Shown here: piece by piece, positions 8,592 through 18,004 of the stretch | Layout: the number at the start of each line of letters is the position of its first letter | How positions within the stretch are numbered: position 1 is the first letter of the stretch | NCBI RefSeq assembly: GCF_000368265.1 | Contig: NZ_KB851219.1 | Coordinates: 56,841-120,840 of the forward strand | Direction of reading: 5' to 3' | From: Acinetobacter brisouisimilis | Lineage (GTDB): Bacteria; Pseudomonadota; Gammaproteobacteria; Pseudomonadales; Moraxellaceae | DNA length: 64,000 bases | Made by a program: the position numbers and the translations under genes | The notes under the pieces: generated by a model | Told to the model about the DNA's origin: nothing | Database searches by the model: none | What the model saw: the letters and a program-made list of their open reading frames with translations, nothing else

Positions 8592-9839
8592 ATGCCAAAA
8601 GAGGTTAATCAGCATCCACAAAGCAAATTTAATCAGGTTTTTGGAGTGGCTAAAAAGCTCAGCACATCGGGTTTAAAAGTTTTAAATCAGATGAATAGTC
8701 AACAACTACAGCGCTCACAAAATCCCTCAAAAGTTGTCAATGAAGCCACGCCAAAACCTGCACTATTGGGTTTTGGTGTTCAAGACCCACAACAGTTAAT
8801 CCGTGTTTATTTCCCCAATATTTCCAAACAACTTTTTGGCAAGCATTATGATCGAGTCAGTCAGGTCGCTGAATTTCTTTCGCCGATGAGTATGGATGAG
8901 ATTTCAGAATATTGTTTCCAGAAATTACATATATTTTCAGACAAACTGAGCGCTACACAAAGTATTTTGCAGCAAACGGGGGCAGAATCTCTACATGAGT
9001 TGTCGCAAGATATTTCACGTTCAGGTCGGATTAGTCAGGCATTGACTGAACAAAATAAATGGATTGCAGGAGTGCAAGGTGCAATTTCAGGTGCAACGGG
9101 GCTGCTTGGGCTTGGAGTAGATATTCCTGCATCGCTGGTACTGGCGCTACGCACGATTTATCAGACAGGGCGGGCACATGGTTTTGAATTAACTGAGCAA
9201 GATCATGATGTTGTGCAATATATTTTTCAGCAAATCAATTTGCAGCAGATGCTAGAAAAGCAAAGTGTATTGCTTGGGCTGCGAACATTAGATGGTTTAT
9301 TGGCAGAAAATGATTTAACTGCTGTACAACATTTGCTCGGTTCAAATAATGATGATGAATGGCTTAAAGAATTATTATTAGATGAAAATCATGAATTTAA
9401 ATGGCAATGGATGAATACTTTACCTAAAGTCAGCGCCTTACATCACATTACACCCTTGATTGCGGCAAGTGTCAGTGCAATGTATAGCTGGCAATTTATT
9501 GAAGATATCGGTCAAAAGGCACAGCACATTTTTTCAGTTTCCCGAGATTATTTACTGCGACATCCTGAGCAAAAAATATCAACACTAGCAGCTTATCATG
9601 CTGCGGTTGAGCAATTCAATCAGGCCAAAGAATCTGCACATCAGCTTGAATTTAAAAGTGTTAATTCTGAAGGGACTGAGCTTGCCAAACCTAAACCTCA
9701 ACGTCGCCCACGTCGTACTCAGTCTCAAACAGTAACAGAAAAACAACCTGAAAAAACGGTTGTAGCAGTGTCCGAATCTAAGCCTAAAAGCAAGCTATCC
9801 CGCTCTAAAATAGCCGCAAATCCAGATGATCCTTCATAG
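8592..9839 (+). CDS. EcsC-family protein
   Basis: The 415-residue protein carries an EcsC-family domain, recognisable from EQNKWIAGVQGAISGATGLLGLGVDIPASLVLALRTIYQTGRAHGFEL (residues about 155-205). A charged N-terminal segment precedes it and a basic, low-complexity tail follows (RRPRRTQSQ, then KPKSKLSRSK). The tail could bind nucleic acid or membrane. EcsC is named from the Bacillus ecsABC operon but its biochemical role is not known. A strong GAGGAG ribosome site fixes the start. The gene ends just before the str operon promoter. Confidence 0.8.
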   Translation: MPKEVNQHPQSKFNQVFGVAKKLSTSGLKVLNQMNSQQLQRSQNPSKVVNEATPKPALLGFGVQDPQQLIRVYFPNISKQLFGKHYDRVSQVAEFLSPMSMDEISEYCFQKLHIFSDKLSATQSILQQTGAESLHELSQDISRSGRISQALTEQNKWIAGVQGAISGATGLLGLGVDIPASLVLALRTIYQTGRAHGFELTEQDHDVVQYIFQQINLQQMLEKQSVLLGLRTLDGLLAENDLTAVQHLLGSNNDDEWLKELLLDENHEFKWQWMNTLPKVSALHHITPLIAASVSAMYSWQFIEDIGQKAQHIFSVSRDYLLRHPEQKISTLAAYHAAVEQFNQAKESAHQLEFKSVNSEGTELAKPKPQRRPRRTQSQTVTEKQPEKTVVAVSESKPKSKLSRSKIAANPDDPS

Positions 9840-9884
9840 TCAGGTCATAAATGCACGGCATACTGTTGTAGTATGCGATGAATA

Positions 9885-9913
9885 TTGACCAATATGGCGT
9901 TTTTGCTTACAAT
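9885..9913 (+). promoter_or_regulatory. Sigma-70 promoter of the str operon
   Basis: TTGACC (9885-9890) and TACAAT (9908-9913) are separated by exactly 17 bases. Transcription should begin near 9919-9921. A 7-bp inverted repeat GCATACT / AGTATGC at 9858-9876 lies just upstream and could be a protein site or a weak end for the preceding gene. Confidence 0.8.
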
Positions 9914-9920
9914 TGTTTGC

Positions 9921-9956
9921 CCTCAAAAAGCGGTACTTTCTTTTTGAGGTTTTTTA
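9921..9956 (+). terminator. Terminator-like hairpin in the rpsL leader (possible attenuator)
   Basis: CCTCAAAAAG and CTTTTTGAGG form a perfect 10-bp stem with a 9-base loop, followed by a run of seven Ts. It lies after the only good promoter and 20 bases before the rpsL start, so every str transcript from that promoter must pass it. It could instead end transcripts of the upstream gene, or act as a 5' stabilising hairpin. Confidence 0.7.
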
Positions 9957-9975
9957 TTTACGGGAGACTTGCCAG

Positions 9976-10350
9976 ATGGCAACAACAAATCAGTTGATCC
10001 GCAAGGGTCGTACTACTTTGGTTGAAAAATCCAAAGTTCCTGCGTTGAAGGCTTGTCCACAACGCCGTGGTGTTTGTACACGTGTTTACACAACTACACC
10101 TAAAAAACCTAACTCAGCAATGCGTAAAGTTTGCCGTGTTCGCTTAACTTCTGGTTTTGAAGTTTCTAGCTACATCGGTGGTGAAGGCCATAACCTACAA
10201 GAGCACAGTGTTGTTCTTATCCGTGGTGGTCGTGTTAAAGACTTACCAGGTGTACGTTACCATACCGTTCGTGGTTCTTTAGACTGTGCTGGCGTGAAAG
10301 ATCGTAACCAGTCACGTTCTAAATACGGTGCTAAACGTCCTAAGAAATAA
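9976..10350 (+). CDS. rpsL: 30S ribosomal protein S12
   Basis: The 124-residue product is the usual length of S12, which sits at the decoding centre. Lys43 (TTPKKPNSA), Lys88 and Pro91 ([13 protein letters not shown]), the positions that change in streptomycin-resistant mutants, all have the wild-type residue. The start at 9976 follows CGGGAGA. The open frame continues 21 codons upstream through the leader hairpin, but that extension is not part of S12 in other bacteria. Confidence 0.98.
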
Positions 10351-10382
10351 TCTTAGTCGTTAAGACCAAAAAAATCCTTTAG

Positions 10383-10493
10383 CGTTTCGCTTGTTTGAAT
10401 TCTTCATAGATTTGTAATTCAAGCGACGTATAGTAAGGCCAGCGAAGCGTGCATGACACTTGCACACACTGCTGGATCACCCTGAAGTGTCAT
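10383..10493 (+). other. Structured spacer between rpsL and rpsG
   Basis: The 161-base spacer contains two inverted repeats. One is imperfect: TTGAATT / AATTCAA, extended by CGC / GCG (10388-10425). The other is a perfect 9-bp stem, ATGACACTT / AAGTGTCAT (10453-10461 with 10485-10493). In E. coli protein S7 represses the str operon by binding the rpsL-rpsG spacer, so this is where a comparable site would be expected. No detailed match to the E. coli site was checked. Confidence 0.45.
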
Positions 10494-10511
10494 ATTATTA
10501 GGTGTATTAAA

Positions 10512-10982
10512 ATGCCAAGACGTCGCGTAGTCGCTGCTCGTGAAATCCTTCCGGATCCGAAATTCAGTAGCCAAACAATCGCTAAATTCATGAACCACGT
10601 TATGCAAGATGGTAAAAAATCAGTTGCAGAAGGTATCGTTTACGGTGCTTTAGAACGTGTTCAAGAAAAAAATAAAGTAGACCCAGTTGAATTCTTTGAA
10701 GCTACGCTTGAAAAAGTTCGTCCTATGGTCGAAGTAAAAGCACGCCGTGTGGGTGGTGCTACTTATCAAGTACCTATGGAAGTGCGCCCATCCCGTCGTA
10801 CTGCCTTGGCTATGCGTTGGTTAGTAGATGCTGCTGCTAAGCGTTCTGAAAAAACTATGGCTTTACGTCTTGCTGGCGAGTTGCTTGATGCAGCTGAAGG
10901 CAAAGGTGCTGCGATCAAAAAACGTGAAGACGTGCACCGTATGGCTGAAGCTAACAAAGCCTTCTCTCATTACCGTTTCTAA
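10512..10982 (+). CDS. rpsG: 30S ribosomal protein S7
   Basis: The 156-residue product starts [18 protein letters not shown] and has the S7 motifs [20 protein letters not shown] and [14 protein letters not shown]7 nucleates assembly of the 30S head and represses the str operon in E. coli. The start at 10512 matches family length; the open frame reaching back to 10449 crosses the spacer hairpin and is rejected. Confidence 0.98.
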   Translation: MPRRRVVAAREILPDPKFSSQTIAKFMNHVMQDGKKSVAEGIVYGALERVQEKNKVDPVEFFEATLEKVRPMVEVKARRVGGATYQVPMEVRPSRRTALAMRWLVDAAAKRSEKTMALRLAGELLDAAEGKGAAIKKREDVHRMAEANKAFSHYRF

Positions 10983-11016
10983 GCGGTTAAGACAGTCCCT
11001 TATCAGGAGAATACTC

Positions 11017-11079
11017 ATGCGTACCGCAGCTCGATTTAACGTGGCTCTCTACCAAAGTGGAGCTTTCGCGGGTATTTAA
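11017..11079 (+). CDS. Possible 20-residue small protein between rpsG and fusA
   Basis: A 20-codon frame (MRTAARFNVALYQSGAFAGI) starts with ATG seven bases after CAGGAG, a better ribosome site than many real genes here have. It lies wholly in the spacer between rpsG and fusA. The same DNA can fold, since AGCTC and GAGCT flanked by CCGC and GCGG are inverted. It may therefore be a leader peptide, a small protein or a structured RNA that only resembles a gene. No family is recognised. Confidence 0.4.
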   Translation: MRTAARFNVALYQSGAFAGI

Positions 11080-11104
11080 GTTGCCCAACAGTTTGAGTAT
11101 TCGT

Positions 11105-11128
11105 ACGCATCAATTTTTATTGGTGCGT
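11105..11128 (+). other. Hairpin in the rpsG-fusA spacer
   Basis: ACGCATCAAT and ATTGGTGCGT form a 10-bp stem (one G-U pair) with a TTTT loop. It lies 37 bases before the EF-G start codon and has only TTTT a few bases later. It may be an mRNA processing or regulatory structure rather than a full terminator. Confidence 0.45.
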
Positions 11129-11165
11129 CCTGTTTTAAAGATCACATTTAGGAATGTCAGACATC

Positions 11166-13304
11166 ATGGCTCGTCAAACTCCGATTTCTCGTTACCGTAA
11201 CATCGGTATTTCTGCGCACATTGACGCAGGTAAAACAACTACTACAGAACGTATTTTGTACTACACAGGTGTTTCTCACAAAATTGGTGAGGTACATGAT
11301 GGTGCAGCTACAATGGACTGGATGGAACAAGAGCAAGAACGTGGTATTACCATTACTTCTGCTGCAACAACTTGTTTCTGGTCTGGTATGGCTAACCAAT
11401 TCCAACAACACCGTATCAACGTAATTGACACCCCGGGACACGTAGACTTCACAATCGAAGTTGAACGTTCTATGCGTGTTCTTGACGGTGCGTGCATGGT
11501 TTACTGTGCGGTAGGTGGTGTACAGCCTCAGTCTGAAACTGTATGGCGTCAAGCAAACAAATACCAAGTACCTCGTTTGGCATTCGTGAACAAGATGGAC
11601 CGTACTGGTGCAAACTTCTTCCGTGTTGTTGAGCAAATGAAAACTCGCCTTGGCGCGAACCCTGTGCCTATCGTTGTGCCAATCGGTGCAGAAGATACTT
11701 TCGCAGGTGTTGTTGACCTGATCGAAATGAAAGCGATCATTTGGGATGAAGCATCTCAAGGTATGAAGTTTGAATACGGCGAGATTCCTGCTGATCTAGT
11801 TGAGATTGCTGAAGAATGGCGTGTCAACATGGTTGAAGCAGCGGCTGAAGCTTCTGAAGAGTTGATGGACAAATACCTAGAAGAAGGTGATCTTTCTAAA
11901 GAAGACATCATCGCAGGTTTACGTGCACGTACATTGGCTTCTGAAATCCAAGTTATGCTTTGTGGTTCTGCATTCAAAAACAAAGGTGTTCAACGTATGT
12001 TGGATGCTGTAATTGAATTCTTGCCATCTCCAACAGAAGTTAAAGCAATCGAAGGTATCCTTGACGATAAAGCTGAAACTAAAGCAACTCGTGAAGCGTC
12101 TGACGAAGCTCCGTTCTCTGCACTTGCGTTCAAAATCATGAACGACAAATTCGTAGGTAACTTGACATTCGTACGTGTTTATTCTGGTGTTCTTAAACAA
12201 GGCGACCCAGTATATAACCCAGTTAAATCTAAACGTGAACGTATCGGTCGTATCGTGCAAATGCACGCAAACGAACGTCAAGATCTTGACGAAATCCGTG
12301 CGGGCGATATCGCTGCGTGTGTAGGTCTTAAAGACGTAACAACTGGTGATACACTGTGTGATGAGAAAAATGTCATTACACTTGAGCGTATGGAATTCCC
12401 AGAGCCAGTAATTTCATTGGCTGTTGAACCAAAAACTAAAGCTGACCAAGAAAAAATGTCAATTGCTTTAGGCCGTTTGGCGAAAGAAGATCCATCGTTC
12501 CGCGTTCGTACTGACGAAGAATCTGGTCAAACCATTATTGCTGGTATGGGTGAGCTTCACCTTGACATCATCGTTGACCGTATGAAACGTGAATTCGGTG
12601 TTGAAGCGAACATTGGTAAACCAATGGTTGCTTACCGTGAAACGATTAAGAAGTCTGTTGAGCAAGAAGGTAAATTTGTTCGTCAAACAGGTGGTAAAGG
12701 TAAATTCGGTCATGTATATGTTCGTTTAGAGCCTATGGATGTTGAAGAAGCAGGTAAAGATTACCAATTCGCTGAAGAAGTTGTTGGTGGTACGGTACCT
12801 AAAGAATTCTTTGGCGCGGTCGACAAAGGTATTCAAGAACGTATGAAGAATGGTGTCTTGGCTGGTTACCCTGTTGTGGGTATCAAAGCGACATTATTTG
12901 ACGGTTCTTACCATGATGTCGACTCCGACGAATTATCGTTCAAAATGGCAGGTTCTTATGCCTTCCGTGATGGTTTCATGAAAGCAGATCCAATCTTGCT
13001 TGAACCTATCATGAAAGTTGAAGTAGAAACTCCAGAAGACTATATGGGCGATATCATGGGTGACTTAAACCGTCGTCGTGGTATGGTTCAAGGTATGGAC
13101 GATTTACCTGGTGGTACTAAAGCAATTCGTGCTGAAGTTCCATTGGCTGAGATGTTCGGTTACGCAACTCAAATGCGTTCTATGTCTCAAGGTCGTGCGA
13201 CTTACTCTATGGAATTTGCTAAATATGCTGAAACTCCACGTAACGTGGCTGAAGGCATTATTTCTAAATTCCAATCTGGCGGTAAAAAAGGTGACGACGA
13301 GTAA
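11166..13304 (+). CDS. fusA: Elongation factor G
   Basis: EF-G is the GTPase that moves tRNA and mRNA through the ribosome. The 712-residue product has the G1 loop [15 protein letters not shown], the G2/G3 elements [10 protein letters not shown] and DTPGHVDF, and G4 NKMDR, followed by domains II-V. The ATG at 11166 (MARQTPIS) gives the normal length. An ATG four codons earlier at 11154 is too close to the AGGA to be preferred. It is the third gene of the str operon. Confidence 0.97.
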   Translation: MARQTPISRYRNIGISAHIDAGKTTTTERILYYTGVSHKIGEVHDGAATMDWMEQEQERGITITSAATTCFWSGMANQFQQHRINVIDTPGHVDFTIEVERSMRVLDGACMVYCAVGGVQPQSETVWRQANKYQVPRLAFVNKMDRTGANFFRVVEQMKTRLGANPVPIVVPIGAEDTFAGVVDLIEMKAIIWDEASQGMKFEYGEIPADLVEIAEEWRVNMVEAAAEASEELMDKYLEEGDLSKEDIIAGLRARTLASEIQVMLCGSAFKNKGVQRMLDAVIEFLPSPTEVKAIEGILDDKAETKATREASDEAPFSALAFKIMNDKFVGNLTFVRVYSGVLKQGDPVYNPVKSKRERIGRIVQMHANERQDLDEIRAGDIAACVGLKDVTTGDTLCDEKNVITLERMEFPEPVISLAVEPKTKADQEKMSIALGRLAKEDPSFRVRTDEESGQTIIAGMGELHLDIIVDRMKREFGVEANIGKPMVAYRETIKKSVEQEGKFVRQTGGKGKFGHVYVRLEPMDVEEAGKDYQFAEEVVGGTVPKEFFGAVDKGIQERMKNGVLAGYPVVGIKATLFDGSYHDVDSDELSFKMAGSYAFRDGFMKADPILLEPIMKVEVETPEDYMGDIMGDLNRRRGMVQGMDDLPGGTKAIRAEVPLAEMFGYATQMRSMSQGRATYSMEFAKYAETPRNVAEGIISKFQSGGKKGDDE

Positions 13305-13353
13305 TCTTTCGATTACTATAAGCCCAAACTAATTCTTAGTTAAAAACCAAGTG

Positions 13354-13376
13354 CTCATGCAGTGACCCTGCATGAG
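13354..13376 (+). other. Hairpin in the fusA-tuf spacer
   Basis: A perfect 9-bp inverted repeat CTCATGCAG / CTGCATGAG with loop TGACC lies 22 bases before tuf. It has no T run, so it is more likely an RNA-processing or stability element than a terminator. Confidence 0.45.
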
Positions 13377-13398
13377 TAGTTTAAAAAGGAAGATCATC

Positions 13399-14589
13399 AT
13401 GGCTAAAGCCAAGTTTGAACGTAATAAGCCACACGTAAACGTGGGCACAATTGGTCACGTTGACCATGGTAAAACAACTCTTACTGCTGCAATCGCAACG
13501 ATCTGTGCGAAAACTTACGGCGGCGAAGCGAAAGATTACTCACAAATCGACTCAGCTCCAGAAGAAAAAGCACGTGGTATTACAATTAATACTTCACACG
13601 TAGAATACGATTCTCCAATTCGTCACTACGCGCACGTTGACTGCCCAGGACACGCCGATTATGTTAAAAACATGATTACTGGTGCTGCTCAGATGGATGG
13701 TGCGATCCTTGTATGTGCTGCGACTGATGGTCCAATGCCACAAACTCGTGAACACATCCTTCTTTCTCGCCAAGTAGGTGTACCTTACATCATCGTATTC
13801 TTGAACAAATGCGACCTTGTAGACGACGAAGAATTACTTGAGTTGGTAGAAATGGAAGTTCGTGAACTTCTTTCTGCCTATAACTTCCCTGGTGATGACA
13901 CTCCTGTAATCCGTGGTTCTGCTCTTGCAGCACTTAACGGTGAAGCTGGTCCTTATGGCGAGCAATCAGTTCTTGACTTAGTTGCAGCACTTGACTCTTA
14001 CATTCCAGAACCAGAACGTGCAATCGACAAAGCATTCTTGATGCCAATCGAAGACGTATTCTCAATTTCTGGTCGTGGTACTGTAGTAACAGGCCGTGTT
14101 GAGTCTGGTATTGTTAAAGTAGGCGAAGAAGTTGAAATCGTTGGTATTAAAGATACAGTTAAAACAACTGTAACTGGCGTAGAAATGTTCCGTAAACTTC
14201 TAGACGAAGGTCGTGCGGGCGAGAACTGTGGTGTTCTTCTACGTGGTACTAAACGTGAAGACGTACAACGTGGTCAAGTACTTGCTAAACCAGGTACAAT
14301 CAAGCCACACACTAAATTCGACGCAGAAGTATACGTACTTTCTAAAGACGAAGGTGGTCGTCACACTCCATTCCTAAATGGTTACCGTCCACAGTTCTAC
14401 TTCCGTACAACTGACGTAACTGGTGCAATCCAGTTGAAAGAAGGCGTTGAAATGGTTATGCCTGGTGACAACGTGGAAATGTCAGTAGAATTGATCCACC
14501 CAATCGCAATGGACGCTGGCTTACGCTTCGCGATCCGTGAAGGTGGTCGTACTGTAGGTGCTGGTGTTGTTGCGAAAGTAACTGCATAA
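13399..14589 (+). CDS. tuf: Elongation factor Tu
   Basis: The 396-residue GTPase delivers aminoacyl-tRNA to the ribosome. It has G1 [11 protein letters not shown], the switch region [27 protein letters not shown] and the C-terminal barrel domains. The start [10 protein letters not shown] follows AAAAGGAAG; the frame extends nine codons upstream without support. It closes the str operon and is followed by a strong terminator. Bacteria of this group usually have a second tuf copy elsewhere, which this window cannot show. Confidence 0.98.
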   Translation: MAKAKFERNKPHVNVGTIGHVDHGKTTLTAAIATICAKTYGGEAKDYSQIDSAPEEKARGITINTSHVEYDSPIRHYAHVDCPGHADYVKNMITGAAQMDGAILVCAATDGPMPQTREHILLSRQVGVPYIIVFLNKCDLVDDEELLELVEMEVRELLSAYNFPGDDTPVIRGSALAALNGEAGPYGEQSVLDLVAALDSYIPEPERAIDKAFLMPIEDVFSISGRGTVVTGRVESGIVKVGEEVEIVGIKDTVKTTVTGVEMFRKLLDEGRAGENCGVLLRGTKREDVQRGQVLAKPGTIKPHTKFDAEVYVLSKDEGGRHTPFLNGYRPQFYFRTTDVTGAIQLKEGVEMVMPGDNVEMSVELIHPIAMDAGLRFAIREGGRTVGAGVVAKVTA

Positions 14590-14601
14590 TATCTGAAAAG
14601 T

Positions 14602-14630
14602 AAAAAAACGCTCCTTCGGAGCGTTTTTTT
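14602..14630 (+). terminator. Terminator of the str operon
   Basis: ACGCTCC / GGAGCGT with a TTC-type loop is flanked by A7 and T7. Confidence 0.95.
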
Positions 14631-14673
14631 ATGCCTGTAGGTTTTATGAGTCGCGTATAATTTAAAAAAATAG

Positions 14674-15150
14674 ATGAGTTTTTCTAGAATGATGCGTTTA
14701 ATGCAGCCTGCTGATATTGCACAGGTTTATAAAATTGAAGTGGCTGTGCAAAGTCATCCATGGTCAGAAAAGCAGTTTCATGAAGCACTGGAAAACTATC
14801 AAGTTACAGTAATTGAGCAGCAAGGCAAGGTTGTCGGTTTTTGTATCTTACAACCAGTGCTGGATGAGGCTAATTTGTTGTTGATGGCAATTGATCCGAA
14901 GATGCAAGGGCGGGGGTTAGGGTTTGAGTTATTAAGTTATTCAATTGAGCAATTAAGCAATAACCCTATACAAATTTTTCTTGAAGTGCGTGAAAGTAAT
15001 GTTGCAGCAATCAAACTGTATGAAAAATCTGGCTTTCATCAGATTGATAGACGCAAAAATTATTATCCGCTTGCTGGTGGTGGACGTGAACATGCGATCA
15101 TCATGGTGAAAAGTTGCACTGATGATTTCGCAAAGTTATTTTCTATTTAA
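14674..15150 (+). CDS. rimI: Ribosomal-protein-alanine N-acetyltransferase RimI-like (GNAT)
   Basis: A 158-residue GNAT acetyltransferase. The acetyl-CoA loop is in DPKMQGRGLGFELL (Q/RxxGxG/A type), and ESNVAAIKLYEKSGFHQIDRRKNYYP is the characteristic RimI ending. RimI acetylates the N-terminus of ribosomal protein S18. The first ATG at 14674 is used; an ATG five codons later would also fit. Its 3' end overlaps the converging bpt gene by eight bases, with no terminator between them. Confidence 0.85.
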   Translation: MSFSRMMRLMQPADIAQVYKIEVAVQSHPWSEKQFHEALENYQVTVIEQQGKVVGFCILQPVLDEANLLLMAIDPKMQGRGLGFELLSYSIEQLSNNPIQIFLEVRESNVAAIKLYEKSGFHQIDRRKNYYPLAGGGREHAIIMVKSCTDDFAKLFSI

Positions 15151-15955
15151 TCACCCGATTCCAGTCTGAAGACAGCGTGGTCATTAAGGATGTGCCTAAA
15201 CTCTGGATCTCCTGATCGTTGAGCTGTCTATTTAAACGTCGCCATTGCCCATCAATCAGAACCTCAAAAGGAATGTACTGGGATTTGTAATTCATTTTTT
15301 TCGAGTGAGGAACCCAATAGCCTAAATAAACATAATCCAGCTCTAATGCTTTGGCATATTCAATCTGTTTTAAAATTGCAAATACCCCAAGAGATCGGCG
15401 ATGCTCTTCAGGTTCGAAAAAGGTATACACTGCCGATATGCCATCATCGAGCATATCGCATGTTGAAACACACATCAGTTGCTGGTCTTGCCAAAGCTCC
15501 AAAAAAAAGCTGTCAGTACAACTATGCATCAGAAATTTATCGAACTGATCAATACTCGCTGGAAACATGTCACCATCATGGTGGCGTAAGTTAATGTAGC
15601 GTTCGTACAGGTCGTAATGAATGGATGTTGCGTTTTCCGTACGTACAATGCGTAGGTGCAAATCTTGATTGTGCTTCCATGCCTTTTTTTGGGCACTATT
15701 CATAACGAAATCATTCACAGGAATGCGGCAAGATAAGCATTGCCGACATAAATGGCATTCGGGACGATAGACAAAATCACCGCTACGCCGAAAACCTGAA
15801 CGTGATAGTTCAGACAGCGTTACCACATCAATACGCTGTGCTGGGTCTAAAAATACCATGCGTGCCGATTTGTGATCCAGATAACTACAGTCATGTGGCG
15901 GCGTAATATAATATTGTAGTTCATTTAAAGGTGACTTTGGATGGTACGAATTCAT
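15143..15955 (-). CDS. bpt: Aspartate/glutamate leucyltransferase Bpt (ATE1-like)
   Basis: Bpt transfers leucine from Leu-tRNA to proteins starting with Asp or Glu, marking them for ClpAP (bacterial N-degron pathway). The 270-residue product has the ATE N-terminal cysteines (DCSYL and the cluster CHLCRQCLSCRIPV) and the C-terminal GNAT-like region ending in YVYLGYWV and MNYKSQY. It lies 24 bases downstream of aat, the second leucyl-transferase gene of the same pathway, on the same strand. Confidence 0.93.
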   Translation of the reverse strand: MNSYHPKSPLNELQYYITPPHDCSYLDHKSARMVFLDPAQRIDVVTLSELSRSGFRRSGDFVYRPECHLCRQCLSCRIPVNDFVMNSAQKKAWKHNQDLHLRIVRTENATSIHYDLYERYINLRHHDGDMFPASIDQFDKFLMHSCTDSFFLELWQDQQLMCVSTCDMLDDGISAVYTFFEPEEHRRSLGVFAILKQIEYAKALELDYVYLGYWVPHSKKMNYKSQYIPFEVLIDGQWRRLNRQLNDQEIQSLGTSLMTTLSSDWNRVIK

Positions 15956-15979
15956 ATCAGGCGTCCCTCCTGAACATAG

Positions 15980-16720
15980 CTATTTCTTTAATAATTGTTG
16001 ATTTACAGCAACCTCTTTAGATGAAAATACACTGTCTTGATAACTTTTCCAATCGATATTAGGTTGTTTTATAACATCTTGTAACGATTTTAGGTAATCT
16101 TGGCGAGAAAGTGTGCTCGCGCCTAAGCTGATCAAGTGATCATTGACCAATTGGCAGTCAATCCATGGCAGATTTTGTTCTCGCCCGATCAGCATGAGCA
16201 CAAAAAAAGCCATTTTTGAAACATCTGTGGCTTGGCTAAACATGGATTCCCCAAAGCAACCATGCCCAATATGGATGCCATATAATCCACCTACAAGTTT
16301 TTCTTGATCTGCCCAGACTTCAATACTGTAACCATAGCCTAACTCAAACAGTTGGCAGTAACTTTGAATAATATCCTCACTAATCCATGTTTCATTGGCA
16401 TATTGGCGAGGTAAGGAGCAACGTCGAATCACTTGTTCAAAAGCCTGATTGATGGTGATCTTATAATCGTGTTTTTTCATATTACGCAATAAGGATTTGC
16501 TTGGATGATAGTCTTGCGGTCGAATAATGCAGCGGGGTTCAGGGCTCCACCAGCAAATTGGATCATCTTCATTAAACCAGGGAAATAATCCATGGCTATA
16601 GGCTTCATATAGTGTTGATGGGTTAAGGTCAGCCCCAATACAAATCAAGCCATGACCATCGGGGTCTTGTTCACAAGGACTCGGGAAAATGTATTTTGAA
16701 GCTGGAAGTTGCTGTTGCAT
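15980..16720 (-). CDS. aat: Leucyl/phenylalanyl-tRNA--protein transferase Aat
   Basis: Aat adds Leu or Phe to proteins with N-terminal Lys or Arg, creating N-degrons for ClpS/ClpAP. The 246-residue product contains [22 protein letters not shown], the family hallmark, and [19 protein letters not shown]. The start at 16720 ([10 protein letters not shown]) is chosen because the family begins here. An upstream in-frame ATG at 16762 lies directly against the trxB terminator. No strong ribosome site is visible for either. Confidence 0.92.
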   Translation of the reverse strand: MQQQLPASKYIFPSPCEQDPDGHGLICIGADLNPSTLYEAYSHGLFPWFNEDDPICWWSPEPRCIIRPQDYHPSKSLLRNMKKHDYKITINQAFEQVIRRCSLPRQYANETWISEDIIQSYCQLFELGYGYSIEVWADQEKLVGGLYGIHIGHGCFGESMFSQATDVSKMAFFVLMLIGREQNLPWIDCQLVNDHLISLGASTLSRQDYLKSLQDVIKQPNIDWKSYQDSVFSSKEVAVNQQLLKK

Positions 16721-16762
16721 ATTGTATTCATGAGTCTTAAAGGTGCTTAAAAACACTGACAT

Positions 16763-16790
16763 AAAAAAAGCCGTATGACTACGGCTTTTT
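16763..16790 (-). terminator. Terminator of trxB
   Basis: GCCGTA / TACGGC with a four-base loop has A7 on the plus strand, which reads as T7 on the minus strand after trxB. It separates trxB from aat. Confidence 0.88.
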
Positions 16791-16806
16791 AATTAATCAG
16801 TTAAGA

Positions 16807-17844
<1,038 letters not shown>

Positions 17845-18004
17845 TCATCTAAATCGATTTGAGCTATATAGAAGACTACAAACATGCTGTATTACATTGC
17901 ATCTTTTTTTGCTAAACAAGTGCATAATACAGATATTTATGAATTGAAAAAAAGTTTATTGCTGATTTTCAACTGGCTATGATTTTTCTGATACAGGACA
18001 GTAT

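Noticed and set aside
9913..9975. A 21-residue N-terminal extension of S12
   Set aside because: It would be read from the leader hairpin and is absent from S12, whose start at 9976 has its own ribosome site.
11157..11759. A 200-codon open frame on the minus strand inside fusA
   Set aside because: It runs antisense to EF-G, is Cys/Thr/Val-rich as expected from reverse reading of codon-biased DNA, and has no ribosome site.
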